This document shows positions 21,367 through 33,172 of a DNA stretch of 64,000 bases, piece after piece; the first letter of the stretch is position 1, and each line of letters starts with the position of its first letter. The DNA is from Cephalotus follicularis (Eukaryota > Streptophyta > Magnoliopsida > Oxalidales > Cephalotaceae). A program made the position numbers and the translations under genes. Below the pieces are notes generated by a model, which saw only the letters and a list, made by a program, of their open reading frames with translations, did no database searches and had not been told where the DNA came from. The DNA is taken from the NCBI GenBank assembly GCA_001972305.1, contig BDDD01003350.1, positions 105,064 through 169,063 on the forward strand, read 5' to 3'.

Positions 21367-24060
21367 ATCCATTTTAATTTCAATTGGACTTTAATTTCGG
21401 TTTTGGTGACTATTTTGGAATAATTAAAGTACATGAAATTCTAGTTTACTTCCCATCCCATGGTGGTTTTATAAAATAAAATATTATTTTTCGGGAAACT
21501 AGGTTTTAAATAATCTAGTGGGGGGTTTACTGGAATATCGGTGGACTTGTTGAATTATTTCGATTGGTCATCAGAAATTGAAATTACTTGTGTTTATTTA
21601 AAGTCTATAGTGGATGTAGATTTTAAATGTCTTATGCATGATGGTAGGCTATGGGACTGGACCTAGCTTTTGATTTCTTTTATGAATGGTTTAATTTACT
21701 TTATTAACTTGTGCTTTATTTGGTCTGTAATATGGTTGCCTGCGAGCACCATTAATTCCTTATTTGTATTATTCTCTCTCCCTCCATTTGTATTCTATTC
21801 TTTATTTTTAAAATGTATTTTGGTAATTTCATTTTTGTAAACAAAGAAGAGAAGAATCGCAAAGGAGCGAGAAGAGGAAGATCAAGGAATTTGCAAGACC
21901 AAGTGAAGGCCATGTATGCATGGCGCATTTTGTAATAAAGTAGTTTTAAATAGTTCACCTAGGAGATCGAGTGATCACATTGGCTCGTGTGATCACTCAT
22001 AGTTTTAGTCACTGGTCAGGCCATTTTATTTCTAAGAGGGAAATAGGCTGCATGAGATGAATGTTTTCTTTTTACAAACAAATCCAAACATGTCAAGCAT
22101 GCTCAGCCGTCCAAATGGATTGGAAGATAATTAAATTTATCTAAACGGCTTTGGTAAATATATAAAATTTGATGAGACCAAAATTCCTTCAACTTTTGAA
22201 ATAATAAGTTCATAAGCGGTGGGGCATATGGCTTCCCTGTCGTTGGCCTTCCATAATTTTCGTTGAATGGTGTGGACATATTGGGGATAGCACTGCCAAA
22301 GCAGAGGTCTTTTGTATGACCATTATTATTCAATTTCAGTACTGGGGTAGCACTGGAAGGAAATAACCATGTTTTGACATTCTGACAGGCCAAAGTGTGT
22401 AGGTGTCAAAACGGGTTTATTTCTTTGAGGATTGTGGGTCAGACTTATACCGGGTTCATACTATTGACACAGCCAAAGCTGTGGATCGTATGGGTCGTGA
22501 AGCCGAATCTTGTATCGGATCTTACATTTCTAAGGAAGAGCTCAAGAATGTAAATTCGTACTCGTACCTACCTATTTAGGTATTATGGTTTGTTAGCCAA
22601 AGTTAAGGCTATAATATCTGGGTAGATTCTGATCCCCATTAGGAGGTAAGAGGCTTCCCGAGTTCCACATTGGAGGTGTGCGATACAATTAGAATAGTGG
22701 GAGGAGCCATAATTACAAAAGATCAAGGATTATGGTAATAACATAAATGGAATGATCTGTTAATATTCTCTCTTTCTTTCCTCTTATAGGTTGTTAGTTT
22801 TCACATACTCGATTTAATACTCAAATAGTAGACAACACGATAAAATTCAAACACATTTGGAACTCCTAAACTTGAACATTTGATTTTCACTGAGTGGAAA
22901 CGCGTTTAGCGTAACATTCTCATGAGCATGAGAGGCGCTCATGTCATGACTAAGATAACCCCGAGCTAGGGAATGATGTATCTAACCATCACAAGGCCTT
23001 GGCGGTTAAGTGGTGGGACGATGATTATCAGGCTCGTAACCTTGCATTTGTTGGCACGGAGCCATAATTTTTATGCAGGTTATGCACTCACGGACCTTGT
23101 GTGCCATGCTTAAACAACTTGAGAAGTTGTATGACACCCAGTCGAGGACTGTAAAGGTAGATTTTGACCAAGAGAGGTCAAGGTCGTCTGTGATGTCTCG
23201 ATTTCCTACTTGAATAATCTCAAGGGGAGATAGATCAAGTGAATCTAAGTTCCAAGGGTGAAAACTCAAGGAAGAGGCAACTAGTGCAAAGGGAATTCTA
23301 TTCTTGAAAAACGATTAAAAGTTTTATATGGAGTTTGCCTACTTCCATCATGGGAAGCTAAGGAAATTGGAAGATATTGTAATATGTTCCTATAGTCCAT
23401 AGCTAGAGATGCCTTATGGTAAGGCACCTCCATATACTTTATCTAGCTTACGATGTAAGTTGAGCTTGAGTAAGAAACTCAGGTTATGACACTAACATTG
23501 GTATCTCTATGCAAGGAGCTAAGAGAAGCTAGGCAGCAAGGAGCTGTTAAAGCTGTGGATATACGCCATAGTGATGAGTCAAGGGATTCACACCTTTGTA
23601 TAGACGTAATGAATTGTTTAAATATTGTGAATGGATATATACTAAAACTGGATCCGTAAATATAAAGAATATTATAAGAAACATTGTTTCGAATTGTATG
23701 AGATAAGCAAGGAGCTTGAATTGTGGTAAATTCTTTATTCTCATACATAGCAATATTCTAGTTAGTGCAAGAGGCACATGGATATAAAAGGATCTAAGTT
23801 TTAAACATTGTATTGACAATTCAATAAGGAACATATAATAAAAGATTACTGAGAGATAATGGGACTTTCTCTCTAAATGGACATCTCCGAGGAAAAACCA
23901 TGTGGAAATGGTATATCCGTACAGAGTATATGGACTTTGTTGAAAGGGTCTAGTCCATTAAATCTTTTATACATCTTCCTATCTCCTTTTGTGTTATGCA
24001 TTGCACGGGGCAATACTTATCCTAATCCGGATTCCTTTGAAATTCGTCCCCTCCGATATC
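21367..24060 (+). pseudogene. C leader and gag to integrase N-terminus, heavily decayed
   Basis: No long frame survives. The position between primer-binding site and integrase, and fragments such as CACTCACGGACCTTGTGTGC with an ACTTGAGAAGTTGTATGAC stretch near 23090-23130, fit a copia gag. The stretch 21750-22100 (GCAAAGGAGCGAGAAGAGG and so on) is leader-like. The boundaries of individual domains cannot be drawn. Confidence 0.45.
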
Positions 24061-24330
24061 GAGAGGATATCATATGATCAAAGAGATCATACATGGAGGA
24101 AACCCAGCCTAAACCATTGGTTGCTTAAAGACTGTCCAACTTATATAAGAAGGTGGAAACCTTTTAAGCTGGAGGCACGATCGAGACATTGCCGGTTTGT
24201 GGAATATTCTAAGAAGTGCTTAGGATATTATTTATACCATCCTAGTGAACAAATATGGTTTTGTTTCGTGTACTGCGAAATTCCTATGGAAGGAATACCT
24301 GATTGCAAGAAGCAGTGGGAGTATGGTATA
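24061..24330 (+). pseudogene. C pol: integrase C-terminal remnant
   Basis: A frame containing NHWLLKDCPTYIRRWKPFKLEARSR and CLGYYLYHPSEQ aligns with the part of copia integrase that follows the catalytic core (the GCPAHV..LE.R...FVGY...GY.FY.P pattern). It is open for about 120 codons at 23989-24354, but key residues are changed. Confidence 0.65.
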
Positions 24331-24579
24331 ACTAAGTTAGTTATGACAAACTGAAAACCCAAAGGACGATAAGGAATTGGAGGTTGGAACCTCTAAAGAC
24401 ATAATTGGGAAAGGATCTCAATCTGAGATAGAATCTCAGTTAGGTACTTCTCTAGCGAGGAGATTAGGCAAGGTTTTCGACAACGCCTGAGAAATAAGGT
24501 TTTCTCAATAAAGGCACTGACGAACCTAACGTCAGCAAGATGACGAGCCTGTCAGCTATGAGGAAGCAGTGAAGTGCAC

Positions 24580-25640
24580 TGATTCCTGGACATGGTAAGA
24601 GACTATAGATCCAAAAAGGACTCCATATACGCCTATCAAGTAAGGGACATGGTACACGCACCCGAAGGCTTAAAACCCTATCAGATGCTAAGTAAATCTT
24701 CACGAGGAAGATTGGCGTTAATGGAAAAGGTTAAAACCTTTAAAGCGCAATTGGTCGCGAAAGGGTATACACTAAGACAAGAGATCTGTATATACCGGGA
24801 ACTTTCTCTCTAGTCACAAATGCTTAAGTCCATTCGGATTATGCTTGCAATTGCTGCTCATTGTGATAATGAGCTATGGAAAATGAATGTCAGGATGACC
24901 TTCCCCGAGGACTATCTTGAAGAGGACATTGATATGTTCCAAACCAAGGAGGTTTACATTCATGGAGCATTAGCACAAGAGGTGCAAGCTCCAAAAGTCT
25001 ATGACCTTAAGCAAGCATCCCATAGCTGAAATATCCAATTTAATTTTATCAAATATATGGATAAACCTAATGTCTACCGGAAACAGGATAACCTAGAAAT
25101 TACTTTCTTGATATTGTATATCTACACAAAGGATGTTGTAGGTATGTCGAAGTACAGTTATGCAAGAATTTCTCCGCAAAGGATTTGGGAAGGGATTTCT
25201 ACATTTTAGAGAATGAAGATCTAAAGAGTAAATCGAGTAGATTGTTCGGACTTTCCCAAATCCAGTACATCAGCAGGGTTCTGAAATGGTATGGAAACGA
25301 ATTCCATGTATGGCTTACAACCAATTAGCCAAGGAATTTACCTTTCCATGAGGATGTCTTCCAAGACTTATGAGGAGATGACACGCATGAATAGGTAACC
25401 TTATGCTTCGGCAATAGGCTCCATCATGCATGCCATACTTCGTATTGAGCCTGATGTTGATATGCCTAAGGGTTTGGCTAATCGATTTCAGTCCAATCCA
25501 TGTAAGAGACAGTGAGACATTGTCAAGAGGATATAATGCCTGTGAAAGATTCAGGGTTATTTCTTGATACATGGAGAAGATAGTGAATTGAGACGTAAGA
25601 GTTAGATTAACTCTAGTTTCATTAGTGATCCGGATGATCA
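24580..25640 (+). pseudogene. C pol: reverse transcriptase remnant
   Basis: Words of copia RT are readable across several frames: PEGLKPYQML, KTFKAQLVAKGYT (24720-24770), MLKSIRIMLAIAAH (24820-24860), MNVRMTFPEDYLEEDI (normally MDVKTAFLNG.LEEDI) and VYDLKQASHS. Farther on, the YVDD region is not recognisable. Frameshifts and stops are frequent, so the copy is old. Confidence 0.75.
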
Positions 25641-26148
25641 CAAATCCATTTCAAGATATGTGTTGGTCCTGAATGGAAGTGTTGTGTGAGTGGGAGGAGT
25701 TTGTGGTAGTCGAGGACTGGAGACTCCACCATGGTGTAAGAGTATGTTGCAACCTGTGATACTGGTTACGGTAGCTTGTTTGGCAGCGGAAGTTCATTAC
25801 AGGACTTTATGCGGTTCTATCCATCGTTGTCCAGTTGTGCAGCATAAGGACGATGATGGGGCTTTGCACAAACCAAGGAACCCGAGTCTCATTATCGCCC
25901 AAACATATACAACAACGATATTATTTTGATTAGGGAGATCATATATGAATGTAACATTTCGAAAGAGATGTTATTGAGGAAATATAGGAGACATCATGAG
26001 AATAGATGTCACCATAGAGAGAGTAGCGTGGGAAGCAAACTTAACAGACCCACTTACCTATGCCTTTAGCAATTCAGTACTTGTGGAAGTCATGTATGAT
26101 GTGCTTAGGCTATAAGGTCTTCGTGGTTGTAGGGCCAAGTAGGAGATT
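25641..26148 (+). pseudogene. C pol: RNase H remnant and 3' end
   Basis: Fragments of the copia RNase H end are visible around 25850-26080 (KDDDGALHKPRNPS, normally DNNGAIA..KEPRSH). The sequence AGTAGGAGAT at 26139-26148 directly before the 3' LTR is the expected polypurine tract. Confidence 0.65.
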
Positions 26149-27107
26149 GTTGGAATTGGGTGTCCCTTCAAGCCACGATAGGCTATATGTACACTCTGAT
26201 TCAACGTTCTTAGTTACAATTATGTTCTATGTGCAAATTTATTTATATTGGCAAGAATATATGGCGCATCCCAACCAACCAAAAGGAACAGAATAATTAT
26301 TCTTAATTAACTGTATGCCATATATTGCCCTGTCACATTAAAGGGTTGGATCTCTTGCAAGGGAGGCCATGAGAATGAGATCCTTATTCCCTATGACTAA
26401 ACTTATTCCAAGTCATAGGTTCACAATCTTTGGGCCATTGTAGAACCGTGATAAAGACTTGCCACATTATGCTTGCTCCAAAGGAGGGAGGATGGATCAT
26501 CTCATGGACCATTCGGTATTATCATAAAGCTAATGTGGGGTGCGTGCGCGGTTGCATGATGCTGAACAGACCCACCAATAGGATCCCTATTTGGATAGTC
26601 TATACCCATGTCAATAGGGGTTCCTATGGTCTCGGTAGTGTATAGTCTATGGTGAATAGTAGGTCCACGCCTACGATGTTCCTTTGACCTGAGCGGCTAG
26701 CATGCATTGTGTGGGGACTGCTTGACTTTGATTTTCGCCTTCCCCAGCACTAGCCACGTGCTGGCAAAAGGGTTGTCTTTGGGTCTTGTGGAAGCTGCAT
26801 TGAGATGTATGAGCGAGCGCGCAACAGGGGATCGTCACACTCGGGTAGAGGGTGACCAGCTCTATTTATCTATATACATTGTAGACTTAAAATCCTGATC
26901 AGCTTATAGATGGACCGGAGACGGGTTAGTTTCCATGGGAGGTCTGTCATAATCTCAATGCAATCATAGGTATTTAGTATCACGGCTAAATCTAGGGGTG
27001 ACATTCATCCAAACCCTAGACCGTTGATCGAAGCTAAGTATGATGAGGGAAACACTACACATATATCGATGACTGGATAAAGTGACTGGCTATTCAGTCC
27101 TTGATTG
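26149..27107 (+). repeat. 3' LTR of C, truncated
   Basis: The sequence starts TGTTGGAATTGGGTGTCCC and parallels 7296-8270. It ends at TTGATTGATAGAG, where the other copy continues into ACGTGGTAATAC; here gypsy integrase sequence follows instead. The divergence from the 5' LTR is visible but moderate. Confidence 0.8.
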
Positions 27108-27905
27108 ATAGAGATGAGTTTCAGCACTGCTTTTCATCCCCAAACAGCTGGTTTGTCCGAAAGGACTATTCAGACTTTGGAGGACATGCTTCGAGCATGC
27201 GTTCTCGACTTTGGAGGTAGTTGGGATGACTACTTACATTTGATTGAGTTCTCGTATAACAATAGTTATCACGAGAGCATACATATGGCTCCCTATGAAG
27301 CCCTATATGGTAGAAAGTGTCGATCGCCAGTTTGTTGGAATCATGTTGGTGAAAAGAGTATTTTGGGGCCAGATATTGTACAGATTACCGCAAAGAAAGT
27401 GAAATTGATTAGAGACCGATTGATTGTTGCACAAAGTAGACAGAAAAGCTATGCTTATGTTCATCATAGAGGCTTGGTGTTTAGTGTTGGTGACCATGTT
27501 TTCCTCAAAGTGTCGCCCACTAAAGGAGTCATGAGATTCGGGAAGAAAGGAAAGCATTCTCCTCGTTTTATTGGACCTTTCGAGGTATTGGATCGGATTG
27601 ACCGACTTGCTTACAGGCTTGCCTTGCCTCCAGCATTGTTGAGAGTGCATGATGTGTTTCATGTTTCTCAGTTGAGGAGATATGTTTGAGATCCTTCACA
27701 CATCATTGAGTATGGTCAGATTCAGCTAGAACTTGACTTATCGATTACAGAGACTCCTATACAGATTGTTGACTGACAGATCAGAGTATTGAGAAATAAG
27801 ACCATCCCTTTGGTCAGTGTTCTGTGGCAGTATCATGGTTCCATGGAGCGCACCTGGGAGCGCGAGGACGATATGAAAAAGACATATCCTTTCCTATTTG
27901 ACTGA
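27108..27905 (+). pseudogene. T integrase C-terminus with chromodomain-like tail
   Basis: The frame 27105-27689 contains FSTAFHPQTAGLSERTIQTLEDMLRAC with the catalytic Glu, WDDYLHLIEFSYNNSYH, ALYGRKCRSPVCW, GDHVFLKVSPTKGVMRFGKKGK and GPFEVLDRI..AYRLALPP....VHDVFHVSQL. After a TGA at 27687 the reading continues to a chromodomain-like end (RVLRNKTIPLVSVLWQ, WEREDDMKKTYPFLF). The upstream half of integrase is absent. The first codons of the ORF belong to the C LTR, not to integrase. Confidence 0.88.
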
Positions 27906-27943
27906 CTGATCGATTGACCGATGAATCTGGGGACCAGATTCTT

Positions 27944-27958
27944 TTAAGGAGGGGAGAA
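27944..27958 (+). other. Polypurine tract of T
   Basis: AAGGAGGGGAGAA directly precedes the LTR terminus TGAGATGACC. Confidence 0.75.
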
Positions 27959-28129
27959 TGAGATGACCTGAATTCCCTTTTGTACTATTCATGCATACAT
28001 AGTACCGTATTGTACTGTATCAGACCGTATTGTATTGTATTGAATTGAGGTATTCTTATACCTATTGAGATTGTGTTGGTTTTATGCATGTATAGTCAGG
28101 ATTTTGGACTGAGTTTCGGAGAGTTGGTC

Positions 28130-28152
28130 GAATTGACTATAAAAGTCAATTC
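28130..28152 (+). promoter_or_regulatory. TATA box of T inside a perfect inverted repeat
   Basis: The arms GAATTGACT (28130-28138) and AGTCAATTC (28144-28152) flank ATAAA, so the TATA box CTATAAAAG sits in the hairpin or dyad. CT-rich leader sequence follows, as expected downstream of a start site. Confidence 0.6.
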
Positions 28153-28654
28153 TCACTCTCATTCTCTCGTTTTTCTCTCATTCTTCTTCCTCTCTCTATC
28201 CTTCTCCTCTCTCTCTCTCCCAGCCAGCAGCCTCCTCCTCCATAGCAGCTCCGGATTTGCTGTTTCATTAACAAGTAGTGATTGCAAGCCTCCTCCTTGT
28301 GGATTGAACAACGTAGCAGCCATTTGAGTGATTGGAAGCTCAACTTTTAAAGCTTCAGTGATAGGTAGGACTTCTTTACTGAATTGCCTATTTTTTTATT
28401 GATTGATTGACTGAATTGCATGATTGATTGAGTGATTGAATGATTGAATTGAAGTGAATTGTGAAACTAGGGTTTTTATTGATTTCCTTGACCTAATGGA
28501 TCTAGGAAGACTAAAATTGAAATTGAAAGGTTGTAACAAGTTTTACTAACCTTAAATGATTGATTTTAAACCTTGGTTTTCAAAGAATGTCTTTAAATTG
28601 GTTTTTGACTTGAGATTGGCCCTATTTTCTGCATAAAACTCGACTCTGCCCAGC

Positions 28655-28965
28655 AAAGACATCGACCCCTAGCCCAAAGACGTCGATGTCTTTTGCTTCA
28701 GAGTGCTGGATCCTTGATTCTGCAGTAAAGACGTCGACGTCTTTCAAAGACTTCGACTTCTTTGCCTCGAGATGTCTTTACCCTAGAAAAACATCGATGC
28801 TGAACATCGCTGCGCATTCCGAGGTTATTGTTATTGAAACGCGTCGATGCCTTTCTCTAAAGACATTGACGTCTTCGGCCAGATCTCTACACAAATAGGG
28901 AAAGACATCGACGTCTTTCCACCGTTTTATAAATCGACGTCTTTTACCGAGGACATTGATGCCTA
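28655..28965. repeat. GTCGAC motif array in T LTR
   Basis: There are about ten copies, including the perfect palindrome AAAGACGTCGACGTCTTT near 28728-28745, AAAGACGTCGATGTCTTTT at 28676, and AAAGACATCGACGTCTTT near 28901. This gypsy LTR carries the same 18-base word as the copia LTR of A. Confidence 0.85.
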
Positions 28966-29105
28966 ATGTACTGAAAGGAGTTTTTAGTTGTTTAAAGCTA
29001 GTTTTCCACTTCTTTTCACATTGCCACTTGACCGGAGCCTCGCTAGAGGTGTTCAAGTGTTTGAAAACGGTTTTAATGATTGTACTGACTATTGATTGAT
29101 TGATT

Positions 29106-29345
29106 GAGTCATAAGTGTTGTTATGAGTCTAAGTCTGTAAAATGGACGCACGTTCCGATCTCTCCATTAGATACCATAACTTATTGACCTTGCTTCGACG
29201 TTGTATTGATACATTGATCGATTACTTGAGTCATAAGTGTTACTGCGAGTCTAAGTCGGTACGATGGACGCACGTTCCCATTTCTCCATTAGACACCACC
29301 ACTCAATTACTTTGCTTATTGACATTGTAATGATATTGTATTGAC
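29106..29345. repeat. 122-bp tandem duplication in T LTR
   Basis: GAGTCATAAGTGTT starts at 29106 and 29228; both copies continue through ATGGACGCACGTTCC and TCTCCATTAGA.ACCA. Confidence 0.8.
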
Positions 29346-30366
29346 TCGATTGATTGATTGATTGTATTGTATGGATCCTATAGAGCGACCTTATGATTCG
29401 TGTCGGCGGGTTAGGTTGTTGACTCTGTCCACCTATTCCGTCGATCGTTTCATTTATTGTATTGTATTAACCCACTGATGAGCGGTACCGATTGATTGTC
29501 GATTGATGCTCCCTTGAGGGTCGTAGCTCCCTAACGGTATCAGTAGCTCCCTCGGTTGTATCTCATCGAGATTGTATTGACTCAGGCATAGGCTGGAAGA
29601 TCTATGAGTCCCAGACCTGATCAGTCTGAGAACCGTAGATAGATCTTCCACCCTTTTTGAAGGACTACCTTCCGTGGGATTGATCATTGCTAACTTATTG
29701 ACATTTTATTGACACCGGTCGCATGCTCTATAGGATATTGATTAATTGATTGGGTGTTTTATACACCACCATCGAATGTCTGCTATTGATTGATTGATTG
29801 ATTGATTATTATAGATCCTATCCATATGCTCTGTTATGGGCCATTGTCATACGGGTAGTTTGATCGCCAACTGTACACATGCATTTGCAATGTCATGCAT
29901 TGATATTGTACACCGCACATTGATATTGTATAGATTGTCGTCGATATTGCACATTGTACATGCATACATGCTGCATGGGATTTCTACTTAGCCAGTGTGG
30001 CTAACCCCATCCTTCGGGGTGGGGCTGTGTTATACCTTGTGTGCGGCATAGGTAGGGCAGCAGGTAGTAGCCGACAGAAGGATTGAAGACTCGATTTGAT
30101 CGCACGAATGCTTGGGCATCACAGAGCTGTTTGAGACATTGTAGTGAAAAGATTGATTTGTTATGTATTGAAAAGGCTGGTATTGTAAAGAATCCGTATT
30201 GTATTACATCGTATGGATGGACTTTTGTATTGTATCTTCCGCAAATGTTATGTATTGCAAAATTTTAAGTTTTTCCGTATTTTTATATTGCTAGTCCTGA
30301 CCATTGTATTGTGTATTGGATTGAGAGTAATGCCATGTGTCCGCCCTGCAGGCGCGGGGTGTTACA

Positions 30367-31790
30367 ATTGTTCACCTCTTCATATCCTAGTCCTGCTTTG
30401 TCAAATACACATCTTTGCATTCCTAGGAGGTTTTCTAGCTTTTCACTACTACTAGAGAATTTTGAAAAAGTTTTCTTTAAGGCATCCACTTCAATCCTAA
30501 GATTTTTATTTTCTTCTTCTAGGTGAGATACTTCATTTTCAAGAAAGTCTATTTCTACATCTTTAGAGTTGATTTCCTTAGTTAAGTCAATTGTTTTTAG
30601 TTCATCATTTTCATTTGTCAAAGTTCTGACCTTTTTTCTTTAAGGAAGCAATTATAGAATTATACTTTTCACACATAATGATGAGTTCATCGTAAGTTAC
30701 CTCTTCGCTTTCCTCCTCCTCTTCTTCCTCGAATGCCATCAAAGCTAGTTGAGCAACTTGTTCCCGAGTATCCTCATCCGAGCTTGATTTACAGCTATCA
30801 TCCCAAGTGGTGACCATTGATTTCTTCTTCTTTATGGATTCTTTATTTTTGAGACGAGTGCAATCACTTTTGTAGTTCCCTGGCTTGTTGCACTCAAAGC
30901 AGATTACTTCTTCCTTTTTGCTCGACTCACCTTTTTGATAAATTTTTTTGTTTGGTTTCCCACCAAACTTCTTTTTGTTGGCTAGGAATCTTTTGAACTT
31001 TCTTGTGAAGAGTGCGAGATCTTCATCATCGAAATCGTCTTCATCATTGTCAGAGTTTTTGATTTCGGATGATTTTAGAGCAACCACTTTTTTCTTCCTT
31101 CTTTCTTTCTCCTCATCTTCGACTCTCTTTTGCATTGTTAGCTCATAAGTCATTAGAGACCCTAGTAGATCTTCCAAGGGAAGGATGCTTAGATTCTTTG
31201 CCTCTTCGATTGCAGTGACCTTTGGCATCCATGATCGTGGCAAGCACCTGAGAATCTTTCTTACCAAATCACTATTAGAAAACGTTTTATCAAGAGATTG
31301 CAATGCATTGATAATGTTAGTAAATCTGGTAAACATGGATTTTATGTCCTCATCTTCATTCATTTGGAACAGTTCATACTCGTGAACTAACATACTAATT
31401 TTTACATCTTTTACTTGATTTATCCCTTCGTAGGTGACTTCGAGTGTATCCCACATTTCTTTAGCGGAAATGCAAGAGGAGACTCTATTAAATTTACTAG
31501 AGTTTATAGCTCAAATAATTACATGTTTGGCTTTTGCATTCAATTGAACTATTCTCCTATCATCGTCATTATACGTGATTCTGGGTTTGGGAATATTTTC
31601 TCCGTTTTCATCTCTAATATAGGGTAGATGTGGACCGTCAACAATTAGGTCCCACAAATTATAATCTACAGATTGTATAAAGATAGTCATCTTAGCCTTC
31701 CAATGGCTATAATTGTTTCCATCAAAAATGGGGGTTTTGAGATGTTTTGACTCTCTCCGTTGTTCATGTTCATTGTCATTCTAGATCGTT
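30367..31790 (-). pseudogene. D gag, truncated
   Basis: The main open part (30611-31456) has the UBN2-type domain (MWDTLEVTYEGINQVKD, RKILRCLPRSWMPKVTAIEEA) and one CCHC-type knuckle CFECNKPGNYKSDC, in which the usual His is Asn. A downstream frame (30283-30621) carries the coiled coil (DFLENEVSHLEEENKNLRIEVDALKK) and KAGLGYEEVNN, where T cuts in. N-terminal sequence up to about 31790 is present but interrupted by a frameshift and a stop. Confidence 0.85.
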
Positions 31791-31825
31791 AGAAGCTCTA
31801 GCAATTAAGAATTATAAGCTAACCT

Positions 31826-31838
31826 CTCTCTGATACCA
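31826..31838 (-). other. Primer-binding site of D (initiator Met tRNA type)
   Basis: The minus strand reads TGGTATCAGAGAG just inside the LTR terminus at 31841. Confidence 0.85.
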
Positions 31839-31840
31839 AT

Positions 31841-33172
31841 TGAATAAACTACAAGGGGGGGTGAATTGTATTTTATAACTAATTAATTAAATTTTTCGAA
31901 TTTAAACAAGTTTGGCAATGAACATAAAATAATCAAGCAGTAAATAAATAAATTACGGAGTAGGAGTTAGAGAGATGCAAACGAATTTTATAGTGGTTTG
32001 GCAAAGATCGTGCCTACGTCCACTTTCCCAAGGTCCTCCTTGAGATTCCACTAGTGTTCCACCCGAACACAAACTCCGAATATCTTTACAGGGGCTATTC
32101 GGTACACCTTACAAGCTTTTGTGATTGACCTCAATCACAAGGGTTCACTCCCCTTTTCTCTCTTAGGGTTCACTCCCCTTACAAGTTTGAATTACAAGAA
32201 CAATAGGTATTGTGTGTAACCTCTCAAAGGTTTGATATGGATATTTTGATTACAATAAAATCTATGCTCTCAAAAAGATAGAGATAATTTGTTCTTGGTG
32301 ATATGAAGATTTTTGATCTCTTGCTCTTGATTTTTTTTTTTTTGTTGCTTGAATAATCTTCTTCTTTTTCAATCTCTTATTCTTCTTTTTATTTTGCTGA
32401 TTTGACTTGATCGCAATAATGTTTGGACCCTGGGAGTTGAAGTTTTTTTTTCTTGAAAGTTGTTCTGTCAGCCTTGGAAGTAGTATTATCAGTCTTGGAA
32501 GTTGTAGCCTCATAAAACAGCTCATTTAACTGTTGTCAGTAATTTTCCCCGCGTGTCAAAGCGTTGACGGAGTTCTGTAAAGCGTCGCCGCTTATGTGAT
32601 CGTTTGATATTTGAATTTTGAAGTTTTTATCCAAGCGCCGAAGGTCTAGATCATGGTGTCGACGGAGTATCACAAAGCGCTGACGGTTTTGTGTTAAGCG
32701 TCGTCGCTTTGTATTCTTTTAATTTCCTCAAAAACTTCTGTTCTAAACCTCTGATAATTTCTCTTTAACTATCGACCCTTTGGCTTCAAAGCGCTGACGC
32801 TTTATTCTGAGCGTCGCCGCTTTGTATTCTTTTAATTTCCTCAAAAACTTCTATTCTAAACTGCTAATAGCTTCCTTTTAACTGTCGACGTCTTAGCCTC
32901 AAAGCGCTAACGCTTTATTGTGAGCGTCGCTGCTTTGTGCAACTTTAATTGATTCAAAAGCTTCTGTTCTAAACTGTTGATAGCTTCCTTTTAACTGTCG
33001 ACGTCTTGGCTTCAAAGCGCTGACGCTTTATTCTGAGCGTCGACGTTTAACCATGTTCTGCAGTTTTCTGTTTTGACTTTGCACCCTTTTATGTTTAACT
33101 TGCACAACAAAAAACTTTGTTAAATACAAATATGTTATCATCAAAACATGGATTGAGACATAAATGTCAACA
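31841..33172 (-). repeat. 5' LTR of D (1332 bp)
   Basis: On the minus strand it begins TGTTGACATTTATG and ends GTTTATTCA, the same termini type as A. A G-rich run (31855-31862) and the phrase TGCCTACGTCCACTTTCCC are shared with A LTRs. The motif array occupies 32558-33052. Confidence 0.85.
32558..33052. repeat. GTCGAC-type motif array in D LTR
   Basis: About fifteen copies of the 16-base form occur, mostly with changed cores: AAAGCGTTGACGG, AAAGCGTCGCCGCTT, AAAGCGCTGACGCTTT (three times) and GAGCGTCGACGTTT. AAAGCGCTGACGCTTT alternates with GAGCGTCGCCGCTTT in blocks of about 115-120 bp (near 32790, 32905, 33015). Confidence 0.8.

Larger units (their letters stand above)
7296..27107 (+). mobile_element. 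Ty1/copia element C, degenerate, 3' truncated
   Basis: The 5' LTR is split (7296-8719 and 20270-21351) by element A. A methionine-type primer-binding site follows at 21354, then a badly decayed gag-pol (about 21900-26110) and a 3' LTR beginning TGTTGGAATTGGG at 26149. The LTR starts align base for base (7296 reads TGCTGGAATTGGG). The 3' LTR stops after about 960 bases at 27107, where element T sequence begins. The right target duplication is therefore lost; CGGCA/TGGCA at its left edge is shared with S2. Confidence 0.75.
27108..30366 (+). mobile_element. 3' end of chromodomain-type gypsy element T
   Basis: The end of integrase with a chromodomain-like tail (27108-27905), a polypurine tract and a complete 3' LTR (27959-30366) are present; everything upstream is missing. 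The right end lies within the gag of D (30367), so T had inserted into D. This copy ties the large LTR type (about 2.4 kb, ending GGGGTGTTACA) to a chromovirus pol of the Tekay/Del kind, and so guides the assignment of solo LTRs S1-S4. Confidence 0.8.
27959..30366 (+). repeat. 3' LTR of T (2408 bp)
   Basis: It begins TGAGATGACCTGAA and ends GCGGGGTGTTACA. It contains a TATA box inside a perfect inverted repeat (28130-28152), an AGGTAGG donor-like word (28363-28369), a GTCGAC motif array (28655-28965), a 122-bp tandem duplication (from 29106 and 29228, GAGTCATAAGTGTT), GATT-rich low-complexity stretches, and GGCTAACCCC near 30000 followed by GGGCAGCAGGT. Confidence 0.8.
30367..33172 (-). mobile_element. 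5' end of SIRE-like copia element D
   Basis: The 5' LTR (31841-33172), a methionine primer-binding site and part of gag are on the minus strand. The gag is cut at 30367 by the end of T. On the other side the LTR terminus GTCAACA (33172) abuts E sequence, so D had inserted into the 3' untranslated part of E. It is related to A but is a distinct subfamily: the LTR ends match, while the LTR body and motif variant differ. Confidence 0.82.

Noticed and set aside
23547-23834. ORFs in the decayed C internal region as small genes
   Set aside because: Short, on the strand opposite to C, without conserved words; chance ORFs in AT-rich sequence.
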